Shown here: positions 54,802 to 64,000 of the stretch, piece after piece
Numbering within the stretch: position 1 is the first letter of the stretch
Layout of the letters: each line of letters starts with the position of its first letter
NCBI GenBank assembly: GCA_963821325.1
Contig: CAWGDC010000004.1
Coordinates: 1-64,000 of the forward strand
Direction of reading: 5' to 3'
Origin: PALSA-555 sp963821325
GTDB lineage: Bacteria > Actinomycetota > Acidimicrobiia > IMCC26256 > PALSA-555
DNA: 64,000 nucleotides
Program-made: the position numbers and the translations under genes
Notes under the pieces: model-generated
Told to the model about the DNA's origin: nothing
What the model saw: the letters and a program-made list of their open reading frames with translations, nothing else
Databases searched by the model: none

Positions 54802-55213
54802 GATCGCTCCTGCGCCGGCCCGGCGGCCTGGCGCACGCCCGCTGGCCGGCCCATCAGGGGCCGGAGCATAGGCCTGGCCCCGTTGTCGCTCACGGAACCG
54901 GCGGGGCGGCGCGTCCATTCCCACGGACGGCGCGGGAGGTGAGCGGTGGTGGAGGGCCCAGGAAACCGTTGGGGCCACTGTTTGGCCCAGCCTGCCCAGC
55001 AGACGGGTTATTCCAGCGTTCTCTACTGGGTTTCCGGGGCCCCCCGGCCCCCGTGATGTCCCGTTCGTGGACGTCGACCTCCGGAGGGCCGACCCGCGCC
55101 CGGTGACAGGGACGCCTGCTAGTACGCCCGAACCGGGGTGCGCCTGTCAAGGCGAACACGGGCGCCCTGACCTGGGCACTTGTGCGTCACGGCAGGTCAG
55201 CGGCTCGCGGAAT
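54802..55213. other. Intergenic region between ThyX-like and DUF4193-like genes
   Basis: 412 bases. On the minus strand TTGACA (complement of 55145-55150) is followed 20 bases later by TACTAG (complement of 55119-55124), a weakly spaced promoter pointing to the DUF4193-like gene, which would have a long leader. A GC-rich hairpin-like run (GGGGCCCCCCGGCCCC) lies near 55037. Confidence 0.35.
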
Positions 55214-56814
55214 TCAGCGGCGGGCGGCGCGGCGCTCCTCGGCGGCCCGTTCGGAGCCGAGCCGCTCGAGGTCGTAGGTCTCGTGGTCGACGTGGCGCAT
55301 CGCGGCGGCGATGGCGCGGTGCCCGGCCTGCTCGCCGATGAGGCGGTGCATCTCCTGCGCGACGCGCCGGTACGCGGGGTGGCCTTGCGGGGAGGAGCGC
55401 AGCTCGAGGACGTGCATCGCCTCCCGCGCGTTCATGTCGAGCACGAAGCGGACCCGGTAGGCGAGCGCGACCGCGTACGGCGCGTCGTCCGGGAAGCGCG
55501 GCGCGAGCGCGGCGGCGAGGTCCGCGGCGCGTCCCATCGCCTCGTCGAAGCGGTCGGTGAGACCCGCCTCGGCGATCGCGTCCGGGGTCTCGTAGCCGTG
55601 CTGCGCGGTGAGGGGCTGCCAGTCGATGGTGAGGAGCCGGTGACGCTGCAGGTCCCGGAATGCGCCGTAGTCGGCGAGGACGTCGAAGCGGTACTGGGTG
55701 CGCTCGAACGCCCGGCCCGGCTTGTGGCGTCGGTTGTCCCGGGTCCCCACGTATGCCGCGAGCAGCTCGTCGCGCTCGTCCGCGCCGAGGCGCCGCACGC
55801 GTGAGAGCAGCTGGTCGTCGGGCAGGCTGCTGTGCGGGTAGCAGATCGCGGCGAGGACCTTGTCCTCGCCGTCGGGGTCGAAGTCGGTGAGCACCACCGA
55901 CGGGCGCGGCTCGGGGTCCTCGTCGGCGAGGATCCGCTGCACCGCAGCCGCCGTCGCGGTGCGCGTCTCGGCGAGGTACGCGCTCCACGCGCCCCCGCTC
56001 GGGGCGGTCGACGCGGGTGAGGAACGACGGGATGACCTTGCGCAGCTCCTCGAGCATCATCGCGGCGTACGCGCGCGCCTCGAAGAGCGGGTGGGCGCGC
56101 ATGCGCAGGAGCAGCGCCTCGAACGACTGCCCGGTGCCGTAGATCCCGACGTTGGAGAGCGTCGCCGAGGGCAGGATGCCTCGCGCCGCGTCGAACGCCT
56201 TCGCCTTCAATGACTGCTGGTAGACGAAGTCGGAATCGCCCGGCTGCTTCGGGTAGCGGCCCCGTGCCCAGTCGAGCAGGACGGGGAGGCACGTCGCGTA
56301 GTCGTCGAACGCGGCGTCGAGGTCGGCGATGTAGCGAAGCCCGAGCGTCGACTCGAGCACCTCCGGTGGCCGGTAGTAGCGGTACCGGCCGGCGAGACGC
56401 GCCGTGTAGGGGATGTAGCGGGTCGACTGCTCGAGGTACGCCATGAGCCGGCCGCGTTCGAGCACCTTCGTCAGCAGGTTCGAGGCCTGCTCGCAGGCCA
56501 GGTGCACGCCGCCGAGCTGCGCGACGGAGTCGTCGCCGTACTCGAGGAACACCCGGTTGTAGAGCTCCTCGGCGCGGGCGAGCCCGACGCTGGCGTCGAC
56601 GGTGAGGTCGCCGGTCAGGTCGAGGTCGCCGACGAACTCATCGAGGAAGAGGCGACGCAGGCTCTTGGAGCTGCGCGAGTAGCGGGCGAACAGCGCGCCC
56701 TTCACCACCTCGGGCAGGTTGACGAGCGCGAACACGGGCCGGTCGAGATTCGTGACGTAGGGCCGCAGCGCCGCTGCTTCCTCGGCCGGTGAACTGCTCC
56801 GGCACGTGCTGCAT
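55214..56814 (-). CDS. Long ThyX-like protein with two complementary half-sites, frameshifted
   Basis: About 530 aa. ATG 56814 gives MQHVPEQFT; a frame change near 56790 leads to EEAAALRPYVTNLDRPVFALVN, and a second near 56010 joins the halves. The first half has EYGDDSVAQLGGVHLACEQASN and LMAYLEQSTRYIPY, like the ThyX S-x-R-Y end, but the usual RHR reads ERGR. The second half has RFDVLADYGAFRDLQRHRLLTIDW, with RHR but no SxRY. ThyX makes dTMP using FAD and NADPH. A tandem-domain relative rather than canonical ThyX is inferred, and catalysis is uncertain. Confidence 0.75.
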
Positions 56815-56915
56815 CCTGCTCCCGGCCGTCGTCCCGTTGGGGAGGGTGATGGTACCGACGGCCTCCCGAACCCCCGCGGATGACCCGGTTCGCGGCGTTC
56901 GCGCCGATTCGGGGG

Positions 56916-57563
56916 TTAGACGAGGAGCCGGTAGGCGTCCGGTCGGACGGTCACGTCGAGGACCGCCCGGGCCGGGAGGGGCCGGCCGTCGGCCTCGAGG
57001 GGGGCGGGACGCCGCCAGGTCACGCGGACCTGCGGGCCGGCGGCGGTCACGATCGCCGGGTGCGGGAGATGCGAGCCGGTCGCGAGCCGGTCGCGGAGGG
57101 CCCGTCGCTCCCCCGCCGGGACGGCGTAGACCTGCACCTCGAGGCGCCCGTCGCCGGGGTGCCCGCGCGGGACGAGGTCCCGGCCGTGGCGGAACTGGCC
57201 GTTGGCGACGACGACGCCCAGCGCCCGGCCGGCGAACACCGTCCGCGCGCCGATCTCGACGGTCACCGGTCGGCGGCGCCGCCAGGCGGTCTGCTGGTCG
57301 GGTGGCTGACCACTGACCACGAGGTTCACGGCCAGGCCCGCGTCGCCCAGGTCGAGCGCGTCGAGCGGCAGCTCGACGCCGCCGATCTGCGGGTCGCCGA
57401 GCCCGACGGCGCGCGCCAGGTCACAGCTCGGGTCGGGTCGGAAGGCGAGGCGGGCGCCGGGGTGGTCGCCGACCAGCGCGGCGAGGTCGGCGTCACCGCC
57501 CGTGCCGGTGACCGTCGGTGGTCCGGACGCCGGGACACCCCACGGCTCACCGGGACGGATCAC
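56916..57563 (-). CDS. Diacylglycerol-kinase C-terminal-domain-like protein
   Basis: 215 aa, GTG 57563 overlapping the helY stop. It resembles the C-terminal, lipid-binding half of DAGK/YegS/LCB5 enzymes: AGLAVNLVVSG, RPVTVEIGARTVFAGRALGVVVANGQFRHGRDLVPRGHPGDGRLEVQVY, HLPHPAIVTA and the final ARAVLDVTVRPDAYRLLV. The N-terminal catalytic domain (GGDGT) is missing and not found nearby, so kinase activity is unlikely alone. Confidence 0.65.
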   Translation of the reverse strand: MIRPGEPWGVPASGPPTVTGTGGDADLAALVGDHPGARLAFRPDPSCDLARAVGLGDPQIGGVELPLDALDLGDAGLAVNLVVSGQPPDQQTAWRRRRPVTVEIGARTVFAGRALGVVVANGQFRHGRDLVPRGHPGDGRLEVQVYAVPAGERRALRDRLATGSHLPHPAIVTAAGPQVRVTWRRPAPLEADGRPLPARAVLDVTVRPDAYRLLV

Positions 57564-60185
57564 GGCGCGGCGCTCGCGGCCGCGACGACGCCGCGGAAGC
57601 ACGCGTCGGCGGCCGCGCTGGCCGTCGCGCGGGTCGTCGGGTCGGGGGCGACGACCGCCATCTGGCGCAGCAGGTCGATGCACTGCTTGACGTGGCGGAC
57701 GAAGTCGCCGCCGGCGAGCTCGTCGTCCTCGAGGATGTCGGTGAGGGACTCGCCGGCGACCCACTCGGCGATGTAGGCGGTGAACCCCGGATCCGGGGCG
57801 CGGGTTCCGGGGAGACCGGCGTCGTCCTCGGCGGCGGCGAGGGTCCGCCAGCGGGCTTCGACGTGACCGGCCCGGTCGGCGACACGGCGGGTCGGCCAGC
57901 GCGGCGGCGGCGCGGCGACGTCGTCCCCGCGTCGCTCGTAGGTGAAGCACGACACCATCGCGGCGATCTCGGCCGCGGTGAGCCCGTCGAGCAGCCCCTC
58001 CCGCAGCGACTCGGCGACGAGCAGGTCGGTCTCGGTGTAGAGGCGGGCGAGGATCTCGCCCGCGTCGGTCAACGCCCAGCCGTCGAGGTAGCCCCACGCG
58101 GTGAGGACGTCGAGCACCCGGTCGAAGCGGCGGGCCAGGCTCTCGCTGCGACCGTGCGCTCGCCGCTCCAGGCGGGCGACCTCGCGGGCGAGCCGCTCGG
58201 TGCTCACCGCGGCGCGCACCCGCGCGTCGCGGGCGGGGTCGCGGCTCACCGGGTGCTCGGCGACCGCCGCCTCGAGCGCCGCCACCTGGTCGGAGGCGGC
58301 GCTCCGGTCACCGTCGTCCACGTCGACGCGGCGGAGCCGCAGCGCGGTCTCCCGCCGGAAGTTCGGGTTGCGCGGGGCGTACGGCTCGGGGAGGTCGACC
58401 CGGGCGATGGCGTGCGGCGCGGCACGGAAGTCGTCGGCGTCGAGGCGCACGAGGCCCCGCCCGACGGTGACGGCGAGCAGCCGGGGCCGTCCGCCGCGTC
58501 GCCGCTCGTGGGCCAGCACGGCGACGCGTCCGCCGCGTGCCGGGACGGACAGCACGTCGCCGGGCCGGAGCCGTTCGAGCGCCGCGGCGACGCGGGTGGT
58601 GGCGCCGCGGCCGCGGCGGGCCTCGTCGAGGCGGGCCAGCAGGTCGCGGTACTCGTCGATGTCGCCGTGCTCGCTGCGGGCCCGGTCGCGTTGGCGGTCG
58701 AGCTGCTCTCGGGCGCGCTCGAGCTGGCGCTCGAGGACGACGACGTCGCGGTCGGCTCGGTACTGGGCGAACGACAGGTTCACCAGATGGTGCGCGTCGT
58801 CGGGCGAGTAGCGGCGCACCAGGTTGACCGCCATGTTGTAGGTGGGTCGGAACGACGAGCGGAGCGCGTCGGTGCGCCTCGACGCGAGGCCGGCGACCTG
58901 ATCGAACGTGACCCACGGGCTCCAGCACACGACGGCGTAGCCGACGGCGTCGATGCCGCGCCGGCCGGCCCGGCCGGTCAGCTGCGTGTACTCGCCCGGC
59001 GTGAGGAACTCGTGGCGCTCGCCGGTGAACTTCGTGAGCCGCTCGATGACCACGGAGCGGGCCGGCATGTTGATGCCGAGCGCGAGCGTCTCGGTGGCGT
59101 ACACGACCTTCACCAGCCCGGCGGCGAACGCCTCCTCGACCGCCTCCTTCATCGGCGGGACCAGGCCGGCGTGATGGGCGGCGAGCCCGGCGGCGAGCCC
59201 CTCGCGCCACGCGGGCACGCCGAGCACCGCGAGGTCGGCGTCGGAGAGGTCCTCGAGGTGGGCGTCGGCGATGCGGCGGATCTCGGCCTGCTCCTCGCGG
59301 GTCGGTGAGCCGCGCGCCGGCCGCGTGCGCCTGCGCGACCGCCTGGTCGCAGCCGGCCCGGCTGAACACGAACACGATGGCGGGCAGCAGCCGCTCGCTC
59401 GGCGAGCAGGTCGACGACCTCGACCCGGTCGGGGGGACGGAGGCGGCGCTGCGCCCGGCCGGCCCCGCCGCGGGGCCCGCGTCGGCTGCTACGGCGGTCG
59501 AGCGCGCTCCGCCTCGGGGTTGGGACGCAGGTCGTCGCCGTCGCCGACGAAGGTCGGGCAGGAGGTGCAGCGCAGCGGCGCCCCGCTCGCCCGCCAGGTA
59601 CAGGTGGTGCAGCGCGACCGGGCGGCGCTCCTCGATCACCGCCGTCGTCGCGCCCCGCACCGTCGCGATCCAGTCAGCGACCTCCTCGGCGTTCGAGACC
59701 GTCGCCGAGAGGCACACCAGGTCCACCGTCGGCGCGAGATGGACGATGACCTCCTCCCACACCGCACCCCGGTAGCGGTCCTGCAGGTAGTGGACCTCGT
59801 CGAGCACGACGTAGCGCAGTCCCGCGAGCGCCGGCGCCGCGCCGTAGATCATGTTGCGCAGCACCTCGGTGGTCATGACCACCACCGGGGCGTCGCCGTT
59901 GACCGCGTTGTCACCCGTGAGCAGCCCGACCTGCTCGGCGCCGTGCAGGCGGCGCAGGTCGGCGAACTTCTGGTTCGACAGCGCCTTCAGCGGCGTCGTG
60001 TAGAAGACCTTCGCGCCCGCCGCCAGGGCACGGGCGACGGCGTACTCGGCGACGACGGTCTTGCCGGACCCGGTCGGTGCGGCGACGAGCACCGAGCGGC
60101 CCTCGTCGAGGGCGTCGAGGGCTCGGCGCTGGAAGTCGTCGAGAGCGAACCCGAGCGCGTCCTCGAACCGCGAGCGGGCGCTCAA
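57560..60185 (-). CDS. helY: Ski2-like DEAD/DEAH helicase HelY, frameshifted
   Basis: About 875 aa. TTG 60185 overlaps the previous stop as TTGA. Motif I is AAPTGSGKT, Ia TPLKALSNQKF, II VLDEVHYL (DEVH), III LSATVSN. The linker region at about 59300-59560 is broken by frame changes (FVFSRAGCDQAV readable). Then HHAGLVPPMKEAVEEAFAAGLVKVVYATETLALGINMPAR and motif VI QLTGRAGRRGID. The long C-terminal arch/DSHCT region ends SAAADACFRGVVAAA. It is a predicted RNA helicase involved in RNA turnover. tatC lies just upstream, as in M. tuberculosis. Confidence 0.88.
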
Positions 60186-60418
60186 CTGCTGGGCGGGCTG
60201 CTCGGGGTGCTCGAGGCCGGGGCGGACGCCGACGGCCCGGTCGTCGAGACCGACGGCGGGACGGTCCGCGTCGGGGTCGACGGGGCGGCGCTCGGGTGCG
60301 GGCCGAGCACCCACACCATCACGACGGTGAACGCCGTGAGCCCGACGGAGGCGGCGACGGCGATGATCACCTCGCGGCACGGGCGCGGGGGGTGGTACGT
60401 GGCGCGGCGGGGGCTCAT
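60182..60418 (-). CDS. Small single-pass membrane protein between tatC and helY
   Basis: 78 aa, ATG 60418 overlapping the tatC stop (ATGA) and ending with TTGA into helY. A basic N-terminus precedes one helix (EVIIAVAASVGLTAFTVVMVWVLG) and a Ser/Pro/Thr-rich tail. It is not a TatA: no FGxxxLP motif and no amphipathic Lys helix. Unknown role. Confidence 0.55.
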   Translation of the reverse strand: MSPRRATYHPPRPCREVIIAVAASVGLTAFTVVMVWVLGPHPSAAPSTPTRTVPPSVSTTGPSASAPASSTPSSPPSS

Positions 60419-61167
60419 CGTTTCAGGATCCGGCCGATGATGATGCAGCCCTCATAGAAGAGGCACATGGGGATGGCCATGAAGAACAGAGAATAGGGGT
60501 CCTGGCTCGGGGTGATGATCGCCGCGAAGGCGAAGATCCCGACGATCGCCCAGCGGCGGCGCTTGCGCAGCCCTTTCGTGGTGATCACGTCCGCGAGGAG
60601 CAGGAACATGATCACGACGGGGAACTCGAACGCCAGCCCGAAGGCGACGATCATCAGCGCGACGAGGGTCAGGTACTTGTCGGCGGTGAGCAGCGGCTGC
60701 AGCTCGGAGCCGCCCGCGTGCAGCAGCCAGCTGAGGGCCTTGGGCAGGATCAGCATCGCCAGCGTCCCACCGGCGGCGAAGAGGGCCAGCGAGCTGATGA
60801 TGAACGGGACGGCGTAGCGCTTCTCGCGGGGGTTCAGTCCCGGGGTGATGAACCGCCACAGCTCCCAGAGCCAGATCGGGGTCGAGCCGATGAAGCCGGC
60901 GTAGGTCGCGACCTTCAGGCGGGTGACGAACCCGTCGATCGGGCCGGTGAAGATGAAGTGGTTCTCTTTCCCGTGGGTGACGTCCTTGTAGTAGTGGAGG
61001 AAGAAGCGGATGATGTCGGGCGCGAACCAGTAGGCGAGCGCCGCGGCGAACATGAACCCGACCATCGAGATGATGATCCGGCGTCGCAGCTCGCTCAGAT
61101 GCTCGATGACCGTCATCCGGCCCTCGTGGCGGCCGGCCTTCGGGTCGTCCTTCGTTTCGAGCGCCAC
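60415..61167 (-). CDS. tatC: Sec-independent protein translocase TatC
   Basis: 250 aa, ATG 61167. Six helices. The conserved MTVIEHLSELRRRIIIS opening, FTGPIDGFVTRLKVATYAGFIGSTPIWLWELWRFITPGL, FAFGLAFEFPVVIMFL-type helix 4 region and AIITPSQDPYSLFFMAIPMCLFYE are diagnostic. TatC recognises twin-arginine signal peptides of folded proteins. No tatA is visible in the window. Confidence 0.95.
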   Translation of the reverse strand: MALETKDDPKAGRHEGRMTVIEHLSELRRRIIISMVGFMFAAALAYWFAPDIIRFFLHYYKDVTHGKENHFIFTGPIDGFVTRLKVATYAGFIGSTPIWLWELWRFITPGLNPREKRYAVPFIISSLALFAAGGTLAMLILPKALSWLLHAGGSELQPLLTADKYLTLVALMIVAFGLAFEFPVVIMFLLLADVITTKGLRKRRRWAIVGIFAFAAIITPSQDPYSLFFMAIPMCLFYEGCIIIGRILKR

Positions 61168-61371
61168 GGCTAGGTCAGGTGTCGCGTCCGTCGAGGCTCG
61201 GCTGGCGTCGGCGGGACCCGCACGGCGTCATGAGCACGTGAGGGGTCTCGGCTGAGCCGAGCGGCACGACACGCTCCTTTCGCGCGGAGCCGAAATCGTA
61301 CCGCCGGGGTCTGTCGGTCGGCTGGTCGGCCGTAGGGCAGGCGGTGTCGCCGTTGCACCGGTCCCACTGCG

Positions 61372-61497
61372 CTACGGGTCGTCGGGGCGCATGCCCTCCC
61401 GCCACGCCTGGCGCGTCTTCAGCGCGACGCGGCCGAGCAGTCCGACGATGGCGAAGAACACCACGGCGACGATGATCACCTTCACCAGGGCGCCCAC
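61372..61497 (-). CDS. 41-aa single-helix membrane protein
   Basis: GTG 61497 to TAG 61372. One helix (LVKVIIVAVVFFAIVGLLGRVAL) followed by a short basic/acidic tail (KTRQAWREGMRPDDP). Good codon use for this genome supports coding. No ribosome-binding site is certain. It may be a small membrane peptide of unknown role. Confidence 0.45.
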   Translation of the reverse strand: MGALVKVIIVAVVFFAIVGLLGRVALKTRQAWREGMRPDDP

Positions 61498-61573
61498 GGG
61501 GTGAGGGTATCCCGCGGGTCGCTCGGCGTCGGAGGTCCCGAGGACCCGATCGACCGGTCCGGCGAGGGTGTGG

Positions 61574-61924
61574 TCAGCGGGCGCGGCGATCGACGCCGGC
61601 CACGAGACCGTCGAGCTCGTCGTGCCAGGCGTCGCCGCGCAGGAGAAGATGGAAGTCGAGCAGGTCGTCGGTGGTGAAGGAGGGCCCGCTGCGGTGCTCG
61701 GCGAGCTCGCCGGGCCAGGTCCACTCGATGTGCCGACAGCCGGCCCGGATGAGCAGCTCGTAGACGTCGGGGCGCGCCGGGTGGTTGACCGCCATCCCGC
61801 AGCCGGCGCAGTGGAACGAGTAGGCACCGGATCCGTCGTCGGCGCACACCCGGACCGTGACGTCTCCGGTCCCCAGGCGCACGACCCCGCACTCTGGACA
61901 ATCTGCCTTAATGACTACCGCCAC
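61574..61924 (-). CDS. Zinc-ribbon protein of unknown function
   Basis: GTG 61924, 116 aa. Starts VVIKADCPECGVVRLGTGDVTVRVCADDGSG, with a second pair in FHCAGCGMAV, so a CPxC...CxxC ribbon binds one zinc. The C-terminal half (DVYELLIRAGCRHIEWTWPGELAEH, DLLDFHLLLRGDAWHDEL) is helical. Similar proteins are frequent and uncharacterised in actinomycetes. It is divergent from the GDPD gene. Confidence 0.65.
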   Translation of the reverse strand: MAVVIKADCPECGVVRLGTGDVTVRVCADDGSGAYSFHCAGCGMAVNHPARPDVYELLIRAGCRHIEWTWPGELAEHRSGPSFTTDDLLDFHLLLRGDAWHDELDGLVAGVDRRAR

Positions 61925-61985
61925 ATTCCTGTTGTCGGCCCCCCGGGGGGGCCACTTGAGGCTCGGCTTGGGCCAGGATTCGGCG

Positions 61986-62696
61986 GTGGCGCCGATCACG
62001 TTCGCGCACCGGGGGGCCCGGCTGCTCCACCCCGAGAACACCCTGCCGGCCTTCCGGGCCGGCCTGGAGCAGGGCGCCCGGGGCCTCGAGAGCGACGCCT
62101 GGCTCAGCGTCGACGGGGAGGTCGTGCTGACCCACGACGCCGGCGTCCGCGGTCCCCTGTACGGCTGGTGGCGGCTGCAGGTCCACGACTCGAGCGCGGC
62201 GCGGCTCGCCCGCCACGGCGTCCCCCGCCTCCGGGACCTGTACACCGAGCTCGGCCACGACTTCGACCTGTCGATCGACGTGAAGGACCCCGCCGCGGCG
62301 CGGCCGCTCATCGAGATCGCCCGCGACGTCGGGGTGCCGTCCCGCACGTGGCTGTGCTCCCCCGACCTCGAGGCGCTCCACGCGCTGCGTCCCGAGGCGC
62401 CCGACGTGCGCCTGGTGCACTCGACGCGGCGGCGGCGGCTCCCCCACTCGCTCGAGCGTCACGCCGCGGACCTCGCCGACGCGGGGATCGACACGATGAA
62501 CCTGCATCACAGCGAGTGGACGAAGGGTCTCGTCGCCCTCTATCACCGGTTCGGGGTCCGAGCGTTCGCGTGGGATGTCCAGGAGGTCCGGTACCTGCAC
62601 GCGATGCTCGGCTACGGCATCGACGCCGTCTACTGCGACGACGTCCACCGCATGGTCGCGGTCGTCGCCGAATGGGGCGTCCCCGAACCGGACTGA
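61986..62696 (+). CDS. Glycerophosphodiester phosphodiesterase
   Basis: 236 aa, GTG 61986. Motifs: PITFAHRGARLLHPENTLPAF (catalytic HRG...PENT), ARGLESDAWLSVDGEVVLTHD (metal Glu/Asp and catalytic His) and LSIDVKD. It cleaves glycerophosphodiesters to sn-glycerol-3-phosphate and alcohol. There is no signal peptide, so it acts in the cytoplasm. Confidence 0.88.
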   Translation: MAPITFAHRGARLLHPENTLPAFRAGLEQGARGLESDAWLSVDGEVVLTHDAGVRGPLYGWWRLQVHDSSAARLARHGVPRLRDLYTELGHDFDLSIDVKDPAAARPLIEIARDVGVPSRTWLCSPDLEALHALRPEAPDVRLVHSTRRRRLPHSLERHAADLADAGIDTMNLHHSEWTKGLVALYHRFGVRAFAWDVQEVRYLHAMLGYGIDAVYCDDVHRMVAVVAEWGVPEPD

Positions 62697-62709
62697 GCCG
62701 ACCGCGCTG

Positions 62710-63423
62710 CTACATGAACGAGAGGCGGCCAAGCGGCCAGATGCGGATGAAGACGCGGCCGACGACCGACGACTCGGGGATCGAGCCGAAGAACCGGGCG
62801 TCCTTCGATTCGGTGCGGTTGTCGCCGAGCACGAACAGCCGTCCCGGCGGCACGACGCAGCCGAAGTTGCCGTCCGCGGGACGGCCGCAGAACGGTGGGT
62901 CGCTCGTGAACGTCGTCGGGGTGTCCTTCGGCAGGTAGGGCTCGCTCAGGCGACGGCCGTTGATGTACACGTCGCCGTCGGGTCGGCCGGTGACCGTGTC
63001 GCCCGGCAGGCCGACGACCCGCTTCACGAGGTCCGAGATGCCGCCGCTCTGCGCGCTCTTCGGGGCGACGAACACGACGATGTCGCCGCGGTGCACGTCG
63101 TGGAAGTCGTAGCTCAGCTTGTTGACCAGCACCCGGTCACCGATCATCAGCGTCGGCTCCATCGACCCGGACGGGATGTAGAACGCCTGGAAGAGGAACG
63201 TCTTGATGAGGAAGGCGATCGCCAGCGCCGCGGCGATCAGCACCACCCACTCGAGGAGCATCCGCTTCGTGCGGCTCCCCCGCGACGGGACCGGACCCTC
63301 GGCAGCGCGCGGCGTGTCGGTCGGGGTCGTCGGCGGCTCGCCGCCCGACGAGGCAGGCCAGGTGTCCGTGGCGTCGTGGAGGGTCGGGGCCTCAGCATCC
63401 GACCCGGGCGGGCGGGTCGTCAC
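62710..63423 (-). CDS. lepB: Signal peptidase I
   Basis: 237 aa, GTG 63423. An N-terminal disordered part (about 50 residues) precedes one helix (LLEWVVLIAAALAIAFLIKTFLF). The catalytic Ser is in FYIPSGSMEPTLMIGD and the Lys in DLVKRVVGLPGDTV. Box E is VLGDNRTESKDARFFGSI. It removes signal peptides of exported proteins at the outer face of the membrane. Confidence 0.95.
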   Translation of the reverse strand: MTTRPPGSDAEAPTLHDATDTWPASSGGEPPTTPTDTPRAAEGPVPSRGSRTKRMLLEWVVLIAAALAIAFLIKTFLFQAFYIPSGSMEPTLMIGDRVLVNKLSYDFHDVHRGDIVVFVAPKSAQSGGISDLVKRVVGLPGDTVTGRPDGDVYINGRRLSEPYLPKDTPTTFTSDPPFCGRPADGNFGCVVPPGRLFVLGDNRTESKDARFFGSIPESSVVGRVFIRIWPLGRLSFM

Positions 63424-63617
63424 GGACGCGGCTCCACCGCTTCATCCTTCCACGCCCACCCTCGCAGCCACGACGCGGGTCAGCAGGCCCGCGGGCGCAT
63501 GGGGCGGCGCGTGCCGGCACCGAGGTGCCACGACGACACCGCGAGACCGGCGCGGGACGCCACGAGCGTGCGACGCGCTCGCCGGTGACACCCGGGCGAC
63601 CATCCGGGCGGTTGGGG

Positions 63618-64000
63618 TCAGGCGCGGGGCGCCTCGTAGCGGGCGAGGACGCGGCGGGCGACGTCGGCTCGGGTCGCGGCGCCGTCGGGCGGGTCGAGGA
63701 CCTGGGCGGAGGGTCCGAGCTGGAGGAGCAGCCGCTCGAGGAACGCCGGGCCGCTGACGGCCAGCACGACGTCCCAGCCACCGTCGTCGCGAGGGTGGGC
63801 TTCCTCGGTGGGAACGGTCTCGGCGACCCAGGCGGCGTCAGCGTCGAGACGCAGGCGGACCCGCGGGTCGCTCGGCGCGGGCCGGAACACGAGGTCGGCG
63901 AGGTCGTCGTCGTCCACCGGGCGCGGGTCGGCCCGTTCGCCGGTCGGGCGGGCGTCCTGGATGCGGTCGACGCGGAACAGCCGGTCGGCACCCGCGCGGT
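63618..64000 (-). CDS. WYL-domain regulator (PafB/PafC type), 5' part outside window
   Basis: Only the C-terminal 127 residues are present; the frame is open to the right edge. It reads RLFRVDRIQDA, the typical end of the WYL domain, then DDLADLVFRPAPSDPRVRLRLD, RDDGGWDVVLAVSGPAFLERLLLQLGPSAQVLDPPD and the terminal RADVARRVLARYEAP, matching the WCX-type C-terminal extension of PafB/PafC proteins. In mycobacteria pafB-pafC lie next to tatA-tatC-helY and control DNA-damage genes. Confidence 0.75.
   Translation of the reverse strand, partial: RAGADRLFRVDRIQDARPTGERADPRPVDDDDLADLVFRPAPSDPRVRLRLDADAAWVAETVPTEEAHPRDDGGWDVVLAVSGPAFLERLLLQLGPSAQVLDPPDGAATRADVARRVLARYEAPRA

Noticed and set aside
52163..54871. 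Plus-strand open frame of 902 aa
   Set aside because: It lies opposite lnt, the DUF4193-like gene and a helical protein; the Glu/Gly/Arg-rich translation is an antisense shadow.
61372..61497. Possible TatA next to TatC
   Set aside because: The 41-aa product has one helix but no FGxxxLPE motif or amphipathic basic helix.

Overview
This is GC-rich DNA, read as roughly three quarters GC in the core genes, with many GTG starts, 4-base stop/start overlaps (GTGA, ATGA) and an actinobacterial gene set. Two blocks match known mycobacterial gene orders: gcvH-garA-MerR-BFN-MerR-(gcvT)-gcvP around 31.7-41 kb (compare M. tuberculosis Rv1826-Rv1832), and tatC-helY with a WYL/PafC-type gene nearby at 57.5-64 kb (compare Rv2092c-Rv2096c). 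The organism is an actinomycete in the broad sense. I infer an environmental, uncultured lineage, possibly Acidimicrobiia, but the sequence does not prove it.

Sequence quality is uneven. The first 2.7 kb (DUF512 protein, der, a small zinc-ribbon gene) needs a frame change about every 100-200 bases to recover the protein. Many later core genes carry one to three frame changes that restore an otherwise intact family sequence. I treat these mainly as base-calling or assembly indels, and treat only the lesions in the island (nonsense codons, lost catalytic residue) as likely real decay.

Layout. 1-2.7 kb: DUF512 protein, Der GTPase, zinc-ribbon membrane protein, tRNA-Pro(GGG). 2.7-13.5 kb: an accessory island of visibly lower GC that begins in the tRNA-Pro gene. 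The 3' 49 bases of the tRNA are repeated at 6171-6219, flanking a large secreted protein with cell-wall-binding-repeat-like segments. Beyond the repeat lie a broken GGDEF-EAL gene, two remnants of tyrosine recombinases, a resuscitation-promoting-factor-like protein with pentapeptide repeats, and two small secreted proteins. 13.5-17 kb: a soluble MgtE-N/CBS protein divergent from an NRAMP-family transporter whose metal-site residues resemble the magnesium-transporting branch. 17-28.6 kb: secreted lipoprotein and esterase, aldehyde dehydrogenase, amidohydrolase, a DapA-like protein lacking the Schiff-base lysine, gamma-glutamyltransferase, CoxD/CoxE/XdhC-type maturation genes, SDR and Dabb proteins.

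28.6-41 kb: phospholipid synthase, sugar nucleotidyltransferase/mutase fusion, then the glycine cleavage and GarA block, with a tandem glycine riboswitch before gcvP. 41-45 kb: methyltransferase, reductase and membrane proteins. 45.5-51.2 kb: a tightly overlapping seven-gene operon containing a small secreted protein with a C-terminal sorting-type tail, a membrane GT2 glycosyltransferase, an exosortase/archaeosortase-like protein, a small membrane protein, an ATP-grasp ligase, a UDP-GlcNAc 2-epimerase-like enzyme and a HAD phosphatase. This is the best candidate in the window for an undescribed surface-protein/glycan system. 51-64 kb: Nudix, GNAT, Lnt, acidic zinc protein, an unusual two-half ThyX-like protein, a DAGK C-terminal-like protein, HelY, TatC, GDPD, signal peptidase I and the end of a WYL regulator.
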